Source: Salipiger profundus (lineage in GTDB: Bacteria; Pseudomonadota; Alphaproteobacteria; Rhodobacterales; Rhodobacteraceae). Taken from it: a DNA stretch of 64,000 bases. A program made the position numbers and the translations under genes. This document shows positions 16,562 through 25,786 of the stretch, one piece after another. How positions within the stretch are numbered: the first letter of the stretch is position 1; each line of letters begins with the position of its first letter. The notes beneath the pieces are model-generated. The model made no database searches. It was not told the DNA's origin and worked only from the letters and a program-made list of their open reading frames with translations. The DNA lies in assembly GCF_001969385.1 (NCBI RefSeq), contig NZ_CP014797.1:161798-225797 (forward strand). Reading direction: 5' to 3'.

Positions 16562-17619
16562 TGACCATGGTGCAAGAGATGACAGACCAAACCGCCCCGA
16601 AGCGCGGCGCCACGCAGCGCCCCGGCCTCGGCGAGATCGTCCGCCGCCGCCCCGAGATCGTGACGCTGACGATCCTCGTGGTGATCTGCGTCGCGGTGGC
16701 GATCATCAACCCCAACTTCCTGCAGCCGGGCTCGCTCATCGACATGGGCCGGGCGAGCGTGGTGACCGGGCTCTTCGCGCTCGGGGTGTTCGCCATCCTC
16801 GCGGCGGGGGGCATCGACGTGTCGTTCACCGCCATCGCGGCGCTGACCATGTATTCGCTGACCTCCTTCGTCATCGGGGTCGCGCCGGGCATGCCGATGG
16901 GCGCGATCATCGCCATCGCCGTGGTCGCGGGCGCGCTGCTCGGCGCGGTGAACGGCCTGCTGGTGCACGGGCTGCGGGTGCCCTCGCTGATCGTGACCAT
17001 CGGCACGCAATACCTGTTCCGGGGCATCCTGCTGGCCTTCGTCGGCACCGTCTGGCTGATGGAGCTGCCGCCGCAGATGACCGCCTTCGGCAAGGCCGCG
17101 CTGTTCCAGTTCGAGGGCATGAACGGCGTGACCGTCGACCTGCCGGCCTACTTCCTGATCTTTCCCGCCGTGGTGGCGCTGGCGTGGTTCCTCTTCGACC
17201 GCACGCTGATGGGCCGGGCGATCTTCGCCACCGGCGGCAACCCCGAGGTGGCGGCGCGGCTCGGCTACGGCCAGCGCATCGTGCACGTCTTCGTCTTCGG
17301 CTTCGCCGGGGCGCTCGCCGGGCTCGCGGGCATCATCCACGTCAGCGCGACGCGCATGGCCAACCCCTTCGACCTCGTCGGCATGGAAATCGAGGTGATC
17401 GCCGCGGTCGTCCTCGGCGGCGCGCGGATCACCGGTGGCACCGGCTCGGTGCTGGGCACGGTGGCCGGCGTGCTGCTGATCACGGTGGTCAACAACACGC
17501 TGGTGCTGGTGGGCATTCCCAGCACCTGGCAGCGCGTCGTGGTCGGCGCCTTCATCCTTCTTGCCGCGGCCTTCTTCGTGCGCCGCGCTCCGAAACCGCA
17601 GAAAAGAAAGGCAGAGTGA
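16561..17619 (+). CDS. Ribose-type ABC transporter permease 2
   Basis: Second RbsC-family permease of the importer, 352 residues from ATG 16561, which shares its first base with the ATPase stop. After a hydrophilic N-terminus of about 35 residues come 8-10 hydrophobic helices. The motif AAGGIDVSFTAIAALTMYS near residue 85 matches the GGIDLS signature, and the C-terminal part has ATGGNPEVAARLGY, typical of the cytoplasmic coupling loop. The basic C-terminus (RRAPKPQKRKAE) is cytoplasmic. It probably forms a heterodimer with the permease encoded at 12866. The next gene, dhaK, begins 5 bp later, so transport and phosphorylation are co-expressed. Confidence 0.9.
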   Translation: MTMVQEMTDQTAPKRGATQRPGLGEIVRRRPEIVTLTILVVICVAVAIINPNFLQPGSLIDMGRASVVTGLFALGVFAILAAGGIDVSFTAIAALTMYSLTSFVIGVAPGMPMGAIIAIAVVAGALLGAVNGLLVHGLRVPSLIVTIGTQYLFRGILLAFVGTVWLMELPPQMTAFGKAALFQFEGMNGVTVDLPAYFLIFPAVVALAWFLFDRTLMGRAIFATGGNPEVAARLGYGQRIVHVFVFGFAGALAGLAGIIHVSATRMANPFDLVGMEIEVIAAVVLGGARITGGTGSVLGTVAGVLLITVVNNTLVLVGIPSTWQRVVVGAFILLAAAFFVRRAPKPQKRKAE

Positions 17620-17624
17620 TCGCC

Positions 17625-18626
17625 ATGAAGAAGTTTCTCAACAAGCCCGAAACCTTTGTCGAGGAAATGCTCGAGGGCATCTACGCCGCCCACCCCGAGG
17701 TCACCCACGCCGGCGACGATCCGCACTGCTTCGTGACCGCCAACCCGGTGCCCGGCAAGGTCGGCATCGTCACCGGCGGTGGCTCGGGCCACCTGCCGCT
17801 GTTCCTCGGCTACGTCGGCGAGGGGATGCTCGACGGGGCAGGGGTCGGCGGGGTGTTCCAGTCGCCCAGCTCGGACCAGATTCTGCAGGTCACCAGGCAT
17901 GTCGACCAGGGCGCGGGCGTGCTCTACCTCTACGGCAACTACAGCGGCGACCTGATGAACTTCGACATGGCCGGCGAACTGGCCGAGCTCGAGGACATCG
18001 AGACCGCCACCGTCGTGGGCAACGACGATGTCGCCTCGTCGAAACCGGGCGAAGAGCACAAGCGCCGGGGCGTGGCGGGGATCGTCTTCCTCTACAAGGT
18101 CGCGGGCGCGGCGGCGGCCGAGATGAAGCCGCTTTCCGAGGTCGTGCGCCTGACCGAGAAGGCCCGGGCGCGGACCCGGACCATGGGGGTCGCGCTCACG
18201 CCCTGCATCGTTCCCGAGGTCGGCAAGCCGGGCTTCGAGATCGGCGAGAACGAGATGGAAATCGGCATGGGCATCCACGGCGAGCCCGGCATCACCCGCA
18301 AGGCGCTGGAGCCCGCGGACGCGGTGGTCGACGAGATGATGGCGCGCATCTTCGCCGAGCAGGACTATGCCCCCGGCGACGAGGTGGCGATCCTGGTCAA
18401 CGGGCTTGGCGGCACGCCGATGGAAGAGCTCTACATCTTCTACCGCCGGCTCGCGCAGCTCTTTGCCGAGAAGCAGGTCAGCGTGGCGCAGGTCTGGGTG
18501 GGCGAGTTCGCCACCTCGATGGAGATGGCCGGGGCGTCGATCTCGGTGCTGCATCTCGACGACGAGCTGAAGCCGCTGGTCGCACGCGGTGCCAACACGC
18601 CGTTCTTCAAGCATATCGCGGCATGA
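17625..18626 (+). CDS. dhaK: DhaK-family dihydroxyacetone/ketose kinase, substrate-binding subunit
   Basis: Substrate-binding subunit of a dihydroxyacetone-kinase-family enzyme. The 333-residue protein has the N-terminal region with GGGSGHLPLFLGYVGEGMLDGA (residues about 47-70) and the histidine that forms a hemiaminal with the ketone, in GMGIHGEPG (about residue 216). Such kinases phosphorylate dihydroxyacetone or four-carbon ketoses such as erythrulose. No DhaM phosphotransferase subunit is present, and DhaL follows as a separate gene, so the phosphate is probably taken from ATP by DhaL or from a phosphotransfer protein encoded elsewhere. Position inside a ribose-type ABC operon suggests that the imported compound, or its oxidation product, is the substrate. 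Confidence 0.87.
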   Translation: MKKFLNKPETFVEEMLEGIYAAHPEVTHAGDDPHCFVTANPVPGKVGIVTGGGSGHLPLFLGYVGEGMLDGAGVGGVFQSPSSDQILQVTRHVDQGAGVLYLYGNYSGDLMNFDMAGELAELEDIETATVVGNDDVASSKPGEEHKRRGVAGIVFLYKVAGAAAAEMKPLSEVVRLTEKARARTRTMGVALTPCIVPEVGKPGFEIGENEMEIGMGIHGEPGITRKALEPADAVVDEMMARIFAEQDYAPGDEVAILVNGLGGTPMEELYIFYRRLAQLFAEKQVSVAQVWVGEFATSMEMAGASISVLHLDDELKPLVARGANTPFFKHIAA

Positions 18627-18635
18627 GGGGGACCG

Positions 18636-19283
18636 ATGACGGACGTTGACGCAAGCGCGCTGCCGGAGCTGTTCGGGCGCTACGCCGAACGGTTCGCGGC
18701 CGAGAAACAGGCGCTGATCGAGCTTGACGGCAAGGTCGGCGACAGCGACCTCGGGCTCACCATGGCCAAGGGCTTTGCCGCCGCCGACGCGGCACTGGCC
18801 GAGGCCGCGCCCGACAGCCTGTCTGCCGGCATGAAGACCGCCGGGGCGGCGATCGCCAAGGCCGCGCCATCGACCATGGGCACGCTCATGGCGACCGGCT
18901 TCCTGCGCGGCTCGAAGGCGCTCGAGGCGGCATCGGTGCTCGATGCGCCGGCGCTGGCCGCCTTCTGGGGCGCGTTCCGGGACGGCATCGCGCAGCGGGG
19001 CAAGGCGCAGCTCGGCGACAAGACCGTGCTCGACGTGCTGCACCCGGTGGCCGAGACCCTTGCCGCGCAGGCCGAGGCCGGGGCCACGCCCGCCGCCGCC
19101 GCACGGGCTGCCACCGAAACCGCACGCGCGGCGCTGGAGGCGACCCGGGACATGGTCGCCCAGCACGGCAAGGCCGCGGCCTTCGGAGACAAGTCGAAGG
19201 GGTTGCAGGATGCGGGCAGCACCGTAGCCTGCATCCTGATCGAAGAGACGAGCGCGTTCCTGACCGCGCGGGAGGACACATGA
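18636..19283 (+). CDS. dhaL: DhaL-family kinase subunit (nucleotide-binding)
   Basis: Nucleotide-binding partner of the DhaK protein encoded 9 bp upstream. The 215-residue helical protein has the magnesium/phosphate-binding aspartates in LDGKVGDSDLGLTMAKGF (about residues 26-43), the DhaL hallmark, and GAAIAKAAPSTMGTLMATGF in place of the usual SGGTSG-like phosphate loop. A separate DhaK and DhaL without DhaM differ from both the single-chain ATP-dependent enzyme and the PTS-dependent three-subunit enzyme, as far as this window shows. Its last four bases overlap the start of the aldo/keto reductase (ATGA). Confidence 0.87.
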   Translation: MTDVDASALPELFGRYAERFAAEKQALIELDGKVGDSDLGLTMAKGFAAADAALAEAAPDSLSAGMKTAGAAIAKAAPSTMGTLMATGFLRGSKALEAASVLDAPALAAFWGAFRDGIAQRGKAQLGDKTVLDVLHPVAETLAAQAEAGATPAAAARAATETARAALEATRDMVAQHGKAAAFGDKSKGLQDAGSTVACILIEETSAFLTAREDT

Positions 19284-20320
19284 GATACAATACGCTCGGC
19301 CGCAGCGGCCTCAAGGTTTCGGCCATCGCCATGGGCACCTTCACCTTCGGGGGAGAGGGCAACTTCGCGATGGTCGGCAATCAGGGCGTCGACGAGGCGC
19401 GGTCGCTGTTCGACTGCGCGCTCGACCACGGCGTCAACCTGATCGACACCGCCAACATGTATTCCACCGGCACCGCCGAGGAGATCGTCGGCGAGGCGCT
19501 GGCGGGCCGGCGCGACCGGGTGCTGATCTCGTCCAAGGCGCGGATGGCGATCGGTGACGGTCCCAACGACGAGGGCGCCAGCCGCTGGCACCTGATCCGC
19601 GAGTGCGAGCGCAGCCTGAAGCGGCTGCGCACCGATCACATCGACATCTACCACATCCACGAGTGGGACGGTCAGACCCCGGTCGAGGAAACCATGGAGG
19701 CGCTGCACACGCTCCAGCAGCAGGGCAAGATCCGCTACGCGGGCTGCTCGAACTACACCGCGTGGCAGCTGATGAAATCGCTCATGGCGTCGGAAAAGCC
19801 GGGCCGGGCGCGTTTCGTGACGCAGCAGATCCACTACACGCTCGAGGCGCGCGAGGCGGAATACGAGCTGCTGCCGGCCTCGGTCGACCAGGGTGTCGGG
19901 GTGACGGTCTGGAGCCCGCTCGCCGCCGGGCTCCTGTCGGGCAAGCACACCCGCGACACGCCGGTCGCCCCCGACAGCCGGCAGGCGCGCGGCTGGACCG
20001 AGCCGCCGATCCGCGACCAGGAGCGGCTCTGGCGCATCGTCGACGTGCTGAACGACATCGCCGCCGTGCATGAGGTCGAGGCGGCGCAGATCGCGCTGGC
20101 GTGGCTGCTGACGCGGCCGGCAGTGGCCTCGCTGGTGGTCGGCGGCAGCTCGGTGGCGCAGTTCGAACGCAACTTCCGCGCGCTCGACGTGGTGCTGTCC
20201 GAGGCCGAGCTGCAACGGCTCGACGAGGTCAGCCGCCCGCCGCTGATCTACCCGCTCTGGCACCAGGCGCAATTCGCCAGCCCGCGCTACGGCGCCGCCG
20301 ACGGCATCCTGGGAAGCTGA
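19280..20320 (+). CDS. Aldo/keto reductase
   Basis: NAD(P)H-dependent oxidoreductase of the AKR superfamily, 346 residues, a TIM barrel. The catalytic tetrad is visible as D in LIDTANMY, Y in the same motif (NMYSTGTAEE), K in VLISSKARM and H in YHIHEWD. The C-terminal cofactor region VGGSSVAQFERNF is typical of the class that includes YghZ and Tas. It is the final gene of the ABC-dhaKL operon with a 4-bp overlap to dhaL, so it likely interconverts the imported polyol or sugar with the ketone that DhaKL phosphorylates, or reduces an aldehyde product. Direction and substrate cannot be told from sequence. Confidence 0.88.
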   Translation: MRYNTLGRSGLKVSAIAMGTFTFGGEGNFAMVGNQGVDEARSLFDCALDHGVNLIDTANMYSTGTAEEIVGEALAGRRDRVLISSKARMAIGDGPNDEGASRWHLIRECERSLKRLRTDHIDIYHIHEWDGQTPVEETMEALHTLQQQGKIRYAGCSNYTAWQLMKSLMASEKPGRARFVTQQIHYTLEAREAEYELLPASVDQGVGVTVWSPLAAGLLSGKHTRDTPVAPDSRQARGWTEPPIRDQERLWRIVDVLNDIAAVHEVEAAQIALAWLLTRPAVASLVVGGSSVAQFERNFRALDVVLSEAELQRLDEVSRPPLIYPLWHQAQFASPRYGAADGILGS

Positions 20321-20344
20321 CCGCACAGGGCAAGGGCGCCGTGC

Positions 20345-20366
20345 GCCCCGGTCGCGCGGCCGGGGC
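20345..20366. terminator. Stem-loop between convergent operons
   Basis: GCCCCGG (20345-20351) pairs with CCGGGGC (20360-20366) around an 8-base loop, 25 bp after the aldo/keto reductase stop. The 169-bp space between this gene and the convergent iron operon shows no gene. No T tract follows, so activity as a terminator is uncertain. Confidence 0.4.
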
Positions 20367-20489
20367 AGCGGGCGCCCACGACCCGGTGACCGAAGAGGGC
20401 CGGGGCGGTCGGAGCCGGCGCCCGGCCCCTTCATCCTCGCGCTCCGCGGGCCTTTGGCGTCACCGCGCCCGGGGGTGCAGTGGGGGGCC

Positions 20490-22190
20490 TCAGTCCAGCA
20501 GCCGGAAATACGCCTCCTGCCGTGCGACGAGATCGTCGTGGCTGCCGGTCTCGACGATACGCCCGCCGTCCATCACCACGATGCGGTCGGCATGGCGGAT
20601 GGTCTCGAGCCGGTGGGCGATGATCAGCGTGGTGCGCCCGACGGCGAGCCGGGCCAGCGCCGCCTGGACCTCGCGCTCGGTGGAGCGGTCGAGCGCCGAG
20701 GTGGCCTCGTCCAGCAGCAGGATCGGCGGGTTGCGCAGGAACACGCGCGCGATGGCCACGCGCTGGCGCTGCCCGCCCGAGAGCATCACGCCGCGCTCGC
20801 CCACCACCGTGTCCAGACCGTCGGGAAGGCTGTCGATCAGCGCGCCGAGCTGGGCGTTGCGCACCGCTTCGAGGATGTCCTCCTCGGTCGCGCCGAGCTG
20901 CCCGTAGGCGATGTTCTCGCGCAGGGTGCCGGCAAAGAGGAAGACCTCCTGCGACACCAGACCGACCTGCCGTCGCAGGCTTTCGAGCGTCATGGAGGCC
21001 AGGGGCACCCCGTCGATGCGGATCTCGCCTGCGGTGGGCTCGTAGAAGCGCGGCACCAGTGCCATCACGGTGGACTTGCCGGCGCCCGAGGGCCCGACCA
21101 GCGCCACAGTCTCGCCGGGCCGCACGGTCAGGCTCACGCCGTGCAGCACCCCGCGCGCGCCGTCATAGGTGAAGGCCACGTCGTCGAAGACGATCTCGCC
21201 ATGCAGCGCCGGGGCTTCGGTCGCGTCCGGAGCATCGGCGATGTCCGGGGTTTCGGCCAGCAGTTCGAGATAGCGGCGGAAACCGGCGATGCCGCGGGGG
21301 TAGAGCTCGATGACCGCCGCGATCTTTTCCAGCGGGCGGAAGAACACGCCCACCAGCAGCAGGAAGCCCACGTAGTCGCCGGTGCTCATCGAGCCCTCGA
21401 AGACGAAGCCTGCGCCGGCCACCATCACCACCACCTGCACCAGCCGCATGCCGGAATACTGCAGCGCGCTCAGCACCGCCATGATGCGGTAGGCCTCGAG
21501 CTTGGTGGTGCGGTAGCGGGCGTTGTCCTCGGCGAAAAGCGCGCGCTCATGCGCCTCGTTGGTAAAGGCCTGCACCACGCGGATGCCACCGATGCTTTCC
21601 TCGAGCCGCACGTTGAAGGCGCCGACGCGGGCATAGATCGCCCGCCAAGTCCGGGTCATCCGCCCGCCGTAGACGAATAGCAGCCAGCCCATCGCCGGCA
21701 CGATCACCAGCGTCATCAGCGCCAGCGGCGGATGCAGCCAGAGCATCAGCGCGAAGGCCCCGGCAAAGGTCATGATGGCGATGAACAGGTCCTCGGGGCC
21801 ATGATGGGCGACCTCGCCGATTTCCTCGAGGTCGCGGGTCACCCGGGCCACGAGCTTGCCGGTCTCGGCCCTGTCGAACCAGCCCCAGCCCAGCCGGGTG
21901 AGATGGCCGAAGGCGCGTTCGCGCATCTCGGTCTCGATGTTGATGCCCAGCATGTGGCCCCAGTAGGTCACCACCAGCATGAGCCCGGCGTTGATGACGT
22001 AGACGCAGACCAGCGCCACCGAGGCGAGCACGATCAGCCCCCAGTCGCCGCCCGGCAGCAGGTGGTCGATGAAGCCCGCGATGGCGAGCGGAAAGGCGAG
22101 CTCGAGCAGGCCCGACAGCACGGCGGAGCCGAAGTCGAGCCAGAAGAGCCGCATGTGCGGGCGGTAGTAGTCGAAGAACTGTCGAAGCAT
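20490..22190 (-). CDS. ABC exporter-fold transporter (fused membrane and ATPase domains) in the siderophore operon
   Basis: Type IV (exporter-fold) half-transporter of 566 residues: six membrane helices in about residues 1-310 followed by a nucleotide-binding domain with Walker A GPSGAGKST, signature LSGGQRQRVAIARV, Walker B PILLLDEATSALD and H-loop IIAHRLETI. It would act as a homodimer. ATG 22190 lies 8 bp after the stop of the FhuC-like ATPase, so it is the last gene of the iron operon. Exporter-fold proteins in siderophore loci can export a siderophore, recycle it, or (as in IrtAB/YbtPQ-like systems) move the ferric complex across the inner membrane. A separate FhuBCD-type importer is already present, so export or recycling is a reasonable guess. 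Confidence 0.85.
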   Translation of the reverse strand: MLRQFFDYYRPHMRLFWLDFGSAVLSGLLELAFPLAIAGFIDHLLPGGDWGLIVLASVALVCVYVINAGLMLVVTYWGHMLGINIETEMRERAFGHLTRLGWGWFDRAETGKLVARVTRDLEEIGEVAHHGPEDLFIAIMTFAGAFALMLWLHPPLALMTLVIVPAMGWLLFVYGGRMTRTWRAIYARVGAFNVRLEESIGGIRVVQAFTNEAHERALFAEDNARYRTTKLEAYRIMAVLSALQYSGMRLVQVVVMVAGAGFVFEGSMSTGDYVGFLLLVGVFFRPLEKIAAVIELYPRGIAGFRRYLELLAETPDIADAPDATEAPALHGEIVFDDVAFTYDGARGVLHGVSLTVRPGETVALVGPSGAGKSTVMALVPRFYEPTAGEIRIDGVPLASMTLESLRRQVGLVSQEVFLFAGTLRENIAYGQLGATEEDILEAVRNAQLGALIDSLPDGLDTVVGERGVMLSGGQRQRVAIARVFLRNPPILLLDEATSALDRSTEREVQAALARLAVGRTTLIIAHRLETIRHADRIVVMDGGRIVETGSHDDLVARQEAYFRLLD

Positions 22191-22198
22191 GCAGGACC

Positions 22199-22972
22199 TT
22201 AAACGGGGTGGGCGACGGGCGCGCCGTCTGAGCGGGTCATGACCTCCATGCGCGCACCGTAGATGGTCTCGAGCCGTGAGGGGGTCATGAGTTCGGCGGG
22301 GGAGCCTTGGAACACCAGCCGGCCGGACTTGAGCGCGACGACATGGTCGCAATAGCGCGCCGCCATGTTGAGGTCGTGCAGCACCGCGACCACCGAGCGC
22401 GCGCGCAGGCGGCTGAGGGTGTGAACCAGCGTCAGCACCTCGACCTGATGCGCGATGTCGAGCGCCGAGATCGGCTCGTCGAGCAGCAGCGTCCCGGCCT
22501 CCTGCGCGATCAGCATGGCAAGCCACGCCCGCTGCGCCTCGCCGCCCGACAGCGTGTCGACGCGGCGCCCGGCAAGGCTTTCGAGACCGCAGGCGGAGAG
22601 GGCGGCCTCGGTGGCGGCGCGATCCTCGGGGCCGGGGCGCCCGAGCGCGCCGTGCCAGGGGTAGCGTCCGAGCGCGGCGAGCTCGCGCACGGTCAGCCCC
22701 TCGGCCACCGGCGGATGCTGCGGCAGGTAGGCGAGCCTGCGCGCGAGCTGCCGCGCCGGCCAGTCCTGCAGTGGCGTATCGGCAAAGGTGATCTGCCCGC
22801 GCGCGGGGCGGCTCTGCCGCGAGAGCAGCTTGAGCAGTGTCGATTTTCCCGAGCCGTTGTGCCCGATCAGCCCGATCACCTTGCCACGCGGCAGGGTCAG
22901 GTTCAGCCCGTGCAGCAGGGTGCGGCCGGGCACCGAGACGGTGACATCGGAAAGGGTATAGAGCGCGGTCAT
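22199..22972 (-). CDS. Ferric siderophore ABC importer ATPase (FhuC/FecE type)
   Basis: ATPase of an iron-chelate importer. The 257-residue protein shows Walker A GHNGSGKSTLLK (about 36-47), Q-loop YLPQHPPVAEG, signature DTLSGGEAQRAWLA and Walker B GTLLLDEPISALDIAHQ, all intact. The FecE/FhuC subfamily assignment comes from the order of these motifs and the operon: its start overlaps the permease stop by four bases (ATGA), and the permease in turn overlaps the binding-protein gene. It should form a homodimer under the fused two-domain permease. Confidence 0.92.
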   Translation of the reverse strand: MTALYTLSDVTVSVPGRTLLHGLNLTLPRGKVIGLIGHNGSGKSTLLKLLSRQSRPARGQITFADTPLQDWPARQLARRLAYLPQHPPVAEGLTVRELAALGRYPWHGALGRPGPEDRAATEAALSACGLESLAGRRVDTLSGGEAQRAWLAMLIAQEAGTLLLDEPISALDIAHQVEVLTLVHTLSRLRARSVVAVLHDLNMAARYCDHVVALKSGRLVFQGSPAELMTPSRLETIYGARMEVMTRSDGAPVAHPV

Positions 22973-24906
22973 GTCGGACGCCTCAGCATCAGCCAGATCA
23001 GCCAGGGCGTGCCGAGGAGCGACGCGAAGAGACCGAGCGGCAGGTCATAGGGAAAGCTTGCCATGCGGGCGCCGAAATCGGCCGCGAGCATGAGGGCGGC
23101 GCCGATGGCGGCACTGCCAAGCAGGTGCGGCACCGCCTGCGACAGGCCGCAGCGCCGGGCGAGATGCGGCGCCATCAGCCCGACGAAGCTCAGCGGGCCG
23201 ACCAGCACCGTTGCCGCGCCCGTCGCCAGCGCCGCCAGCGCGACGACGCCAAGCGTGGCAGGGCGCAGCGGCAGGCCGAGGGCCCTTGCGACCTCCGGCC
23301 CGAGCGGCAGGATGGTGAGCCAGCGCGCCATCAGCACCGCCGCGCCGCAGGCAAGGCCGAGCAGGACGCAGAGCAGGCCTGCGCCCGTGCCGGTCAGCGC
23401 CGAGGCCGACCCCGAGAGCCATGCCAGCACCGCGAAGCTCTTCATCGTGCCGGCGGCCATCAGGATCGACAGCAGCGCGGCGGCAAGCGACGAAACTGCG
23501 ACACCGGCCAGCAGCAGCCGCTCGGGGCGCGCGTTGCGGCCAAGCACCACCCCGGTGAGCACCGCCATGGCCGTGGCGCCGCCCGCCGCCGCACCGCCGC
23601 TCAGGGCCAGGGCCGAGGGGCTTGCGGCCAGGAACAGCACGCCGGCATAGCCGATCGCGGCGCCGCCCGAGACGCCAAGCACCTCGGGCGACGCGAGCGG
23701 GTTCGCGGTGAGCCGTTGCAGCGCCGCACCGGCAAGCGCCAGCAGGCCGCCGGCGGCGGCGGCTCCGGCAAGGCGCGGCAACCGGTTCGGCAGGAACAGC
23801 GCGAGGCTCTCGCGGTCGAGCAGGGTCCAGCCCTCCGGGGTGCGCCCGAGCATCAGCAGCAGCCCGAGCAGGCCGAGCGTCGCGAGCGCGATGAGCCCCA
23901 CCAGCCGGGCGGGCCGGGGGCTGCGCGGCAGCTGCTCGTCGGCGACCGGCGGCGGCGTGGCGCGCAGGCGCGGCAGCAGCCACAGCAGCAGCGGGCCTCC
24001 GATCAGCCCGGTGACGGCCCCGGTGGGGAACATCTCGCCGTCCTGTCCGGCGGCGGTCAGCACCAGCCCGTCGACCAGCGACAGGAGCACCGCCCCGGTG
24101 AGCGGCGCCAGCGCGAGGATCTGCGACGGGCGGCGTGCCCCCAGCGCGCGGGCCAGCGCCGGCGCGGCGAGCCCGACGAAGGCCACGAGGCCGACCGCGG
24201 CAGAGACGCTCGCCGCCAGAACGCAGGCAAGGACCACCGCCAGCGCCCGGACCCGGCCGACCGGCAGCCCGAGCGAACGCGCGCTTTCGGCCTCGAGCCC
24301 GAGCACCGAGAGCGGGCGCGCCATGAGCGCCGCGAGCCCGCCTCCGAGCGCCAGCACGAGCGATAGCGCCAGCACCGGCCCCCAGCCGGTCTGCACCAGC
24401 GAGCCGCCGGTCCAGACCACCAGCGAGAACAGGTATTGCCCCTGCGACAGCGTCAGCGCGCCCGCGAGCGACGACGCGAAGAGCGAGACCAGCATCCCCG
24501 CGATGACCATGGTCACCGGGTGGAAGCCGCGCAGCGCGCCCAGCCCCATGACCAGCGCCGCCGCCGCAAAGGCCCCGGCCAGCGCCACCGGGGCGCGTCC
24601 CCAGCCCAGCAGGTCGGGGAACAACACGGTGACGGCGACAAGCGCCAGCTGCGCGCCCGAGGAAATGCCCAGCGTCGAGGGATCGGCGATCGGGTTGCGC
24701 AGCACGATCTGCAGCAGCGCCCCCGACAGCCCGAGGCAGGCGCCCGCGACCAGCGCCATGGCCCCGCGCGGCATGTGACCGTAGGCCATCAGCAGCGCGT
24801 CGAGGCTCAGCCCGTCGGGATCGAGGGTCGCCGGAAGCCCCGAGGGGGCGGCCATCGCCCAGAGCAGGGCGGACAGCAGAAAGGCGGAGGGCAGCGCGAG
24901 CCTCAT
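22969..24906 (-). CDS. Ferric siderophore ABC importer permease, fused two-domain FhuB type
   Basis: Inner-membrane permease in which two FecCD-type domains are joined in one chain of 645 residues, as in E. coli FhuB. The first half (about 1-310) contains LSGALLQIVLRNPIADPSTLGISSG split by helices; the second (about 325-645) repeats this as LAGAALQRLTANPLASPEVLG. Each half has around ten predicted helices and a GLAAPALAR / GLMAPHLAR coupling segment. The fusion predicts a monomeric permease with an ATPase dimer. Four-base overlaps with the binding-protein gene upstream and the ATPase downstream show tight coupling. Cargo is probably a hydroxamate or similar ferric siderophore, judged only from the FhuB-like architecture. 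Confidence 0.92.
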   Translation of the reverse strand: MRLALPSAFLLSALLWAMAAPSGLPATLDPDGLSLDALLMAYGHMPRGAMALVAGACLGLSGALLQIVLRNPIADPSTLGISSGAQLALVAVTVLFPDLLGWGRAPVALAGAFAAAALVMGLGALRGFHPVTMVIAGMLVSLFASSLAGALTLSQGQYLFSLVVWTGGSLVQTGWGPVLALSLVLALGGGLAALMARPLSVLGLEAESARSLGLPVGRVRALAVVLACVLAASVSAAVGLVAFVGLAAPALARALGARRPSQILALAPLTGAVLLSLVDGLVLTAAGQDGEMFPTGAVTGLIGGPLLLWLLPRLRATPPPVADEQLPRSPRPARLVGLIALATLGLLGLLLMLGRTPEGWTLLDRESLALFLPNRLPRLAGAAAAGGLLALAGAALQRLTANPLASPEVLGVSGGAAIGYAGVLFLAASPSALALSGGAAAGGATAMAVLTGVVLGRNARPERLLLAGVAVSSLAAALLSILMAAGTMKSFAVLAWLSGSASALTGTGAGLLCVLLGLACGAAVLMARWLTILPLGPEVARALGLPLRPATLGVVALAALATGAATVLVGPLSFVGLMAPHLARRCGLSQAVPHLLGSAAIGAALMLAADFGARMASFPYDLPLGLFASLLGTPWLIWLMLRRPT

Positions 24907-25778
24907 GCCATGCGCTCCAGCGCGTCGGCGGCCAGCCGGGCGAAGCGGAGCGCCGCCGGCACCGCGCCGAACGGGTTGACCGGGGACATCACGCCGAAGC
25001 GGCCCTGCGCCACCGGCTCAAGCCGGTTCCAGAGCACCGACCGCTTCAGACCCGGCGCCGCCTCGGGCGGGACCGGACCGACCGAGAGGATGCGCGCGTC
25101 GGGACGGGCGGCGAGCCGCTCCAGCGGGGTGGGCGCGGCAAAGCTGAACTCGGTGGGGGCCGTCCAGGCGTTCTCGAGCCCCAGACGCGTCGCGACGTCA
25201 CCGAACATGCTGTCGGGGCCGAAGGCACGGAAATGGCGCGCGTCGCCGATCTGGACGATGTAGACGGGGCGGTCCCGCAGCGGGGCGAGCCGGGCCCGCA
25301 GGGTCTCGAGCGTCTCGCGCGCCGCGCGGTCTACCTCGCGGGCGGTCTCGTCGCGTCCGAGCCGCGCGCCGAGCGCGGCGCTGCCCTCGAGGGCCCGGGA
25401 AAACGGCGGCGCGCCGGTGTAGACCGCGTGCGAGAAGAGCGGCGCGATGCTTTCGAGGCGCGGCGCGATCTGCGCATACCATGGCGAGGTCAGGATCATT
25501 GTCGGGCGGGTCAGCTGCAGCAGTTCGAAGTTCGGAGAGCCGCGCAGCCCGAGATCGGTGACGGTCTCGGGCACCGGCGGTTCGATGGCATCGGCGCGAA
25601 ACCGGATCAGCTCGCAGGCGGCGACCGGGGTGACCCCCAGCGCAAGCGCCGTCTCGAGCATTGCCCAGTCGATCGCCGCGATGCGCTCGGGGCGCCCGGC
25701 GCCAAGACCGGGCGTCGCGGCAAGGGCCAGCGACGACAAAGCGCCGCGCAGGACCGCGCGGCGCTTCAGAAGGTGCAT
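24903..25778 (-). CDS. Ferric siderophore periplasmic binding protein (FhuD type)
   Basis: Class III binding protein that would carry the ferric siderophore from the outer-membrane receptor to the FhuB-like permease. From ATG 25778 it has 291 residues with an N-terminal twin-arginine-like export signal (KRRAVLRGALSSLALAA) and the FhuD fold: ERIAAIDWAMLETALALG at the mature start and RPTMILTSPWYA in the first lobe. An in-frame GTG at 25790, overlapping the receptor stop as GTGA and preceded by GGAAG, is an alternative start that adds four residues. The C-terminus overlaps the permease start by four bases. Export by Tat would be in line with several alphaproteobacterial FhuD proteins, but the signal could also be Sec. 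Confidence 0.87.
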   Translation of the reverse strand: MHLLKRRAVLRGALSSLALAATPGLGAGRPERIAAIDWAMLETALALGVTPVAACELIRFRADAIEPPVPETVTDLGLRGSPNFELLQLTRPTMILTSPWYAQIAPRLESIAPLFSHAVYTGAPPFSRALEGSAALGARLGRDETAREVDRAARETLETLRARLAPLRDRPVYIVQIGDARHFRAFGPDSMFGDVATRLGLENAWTAPTEFSFAAPTPLERLAARPDARILSVGPVPPEAAPGLKRSVLWNRLEPVAQGRFGVMSPVNPFGAVPAALRFARLAADALERMA

Positions 25779-25786
25779 GGGGCCGG

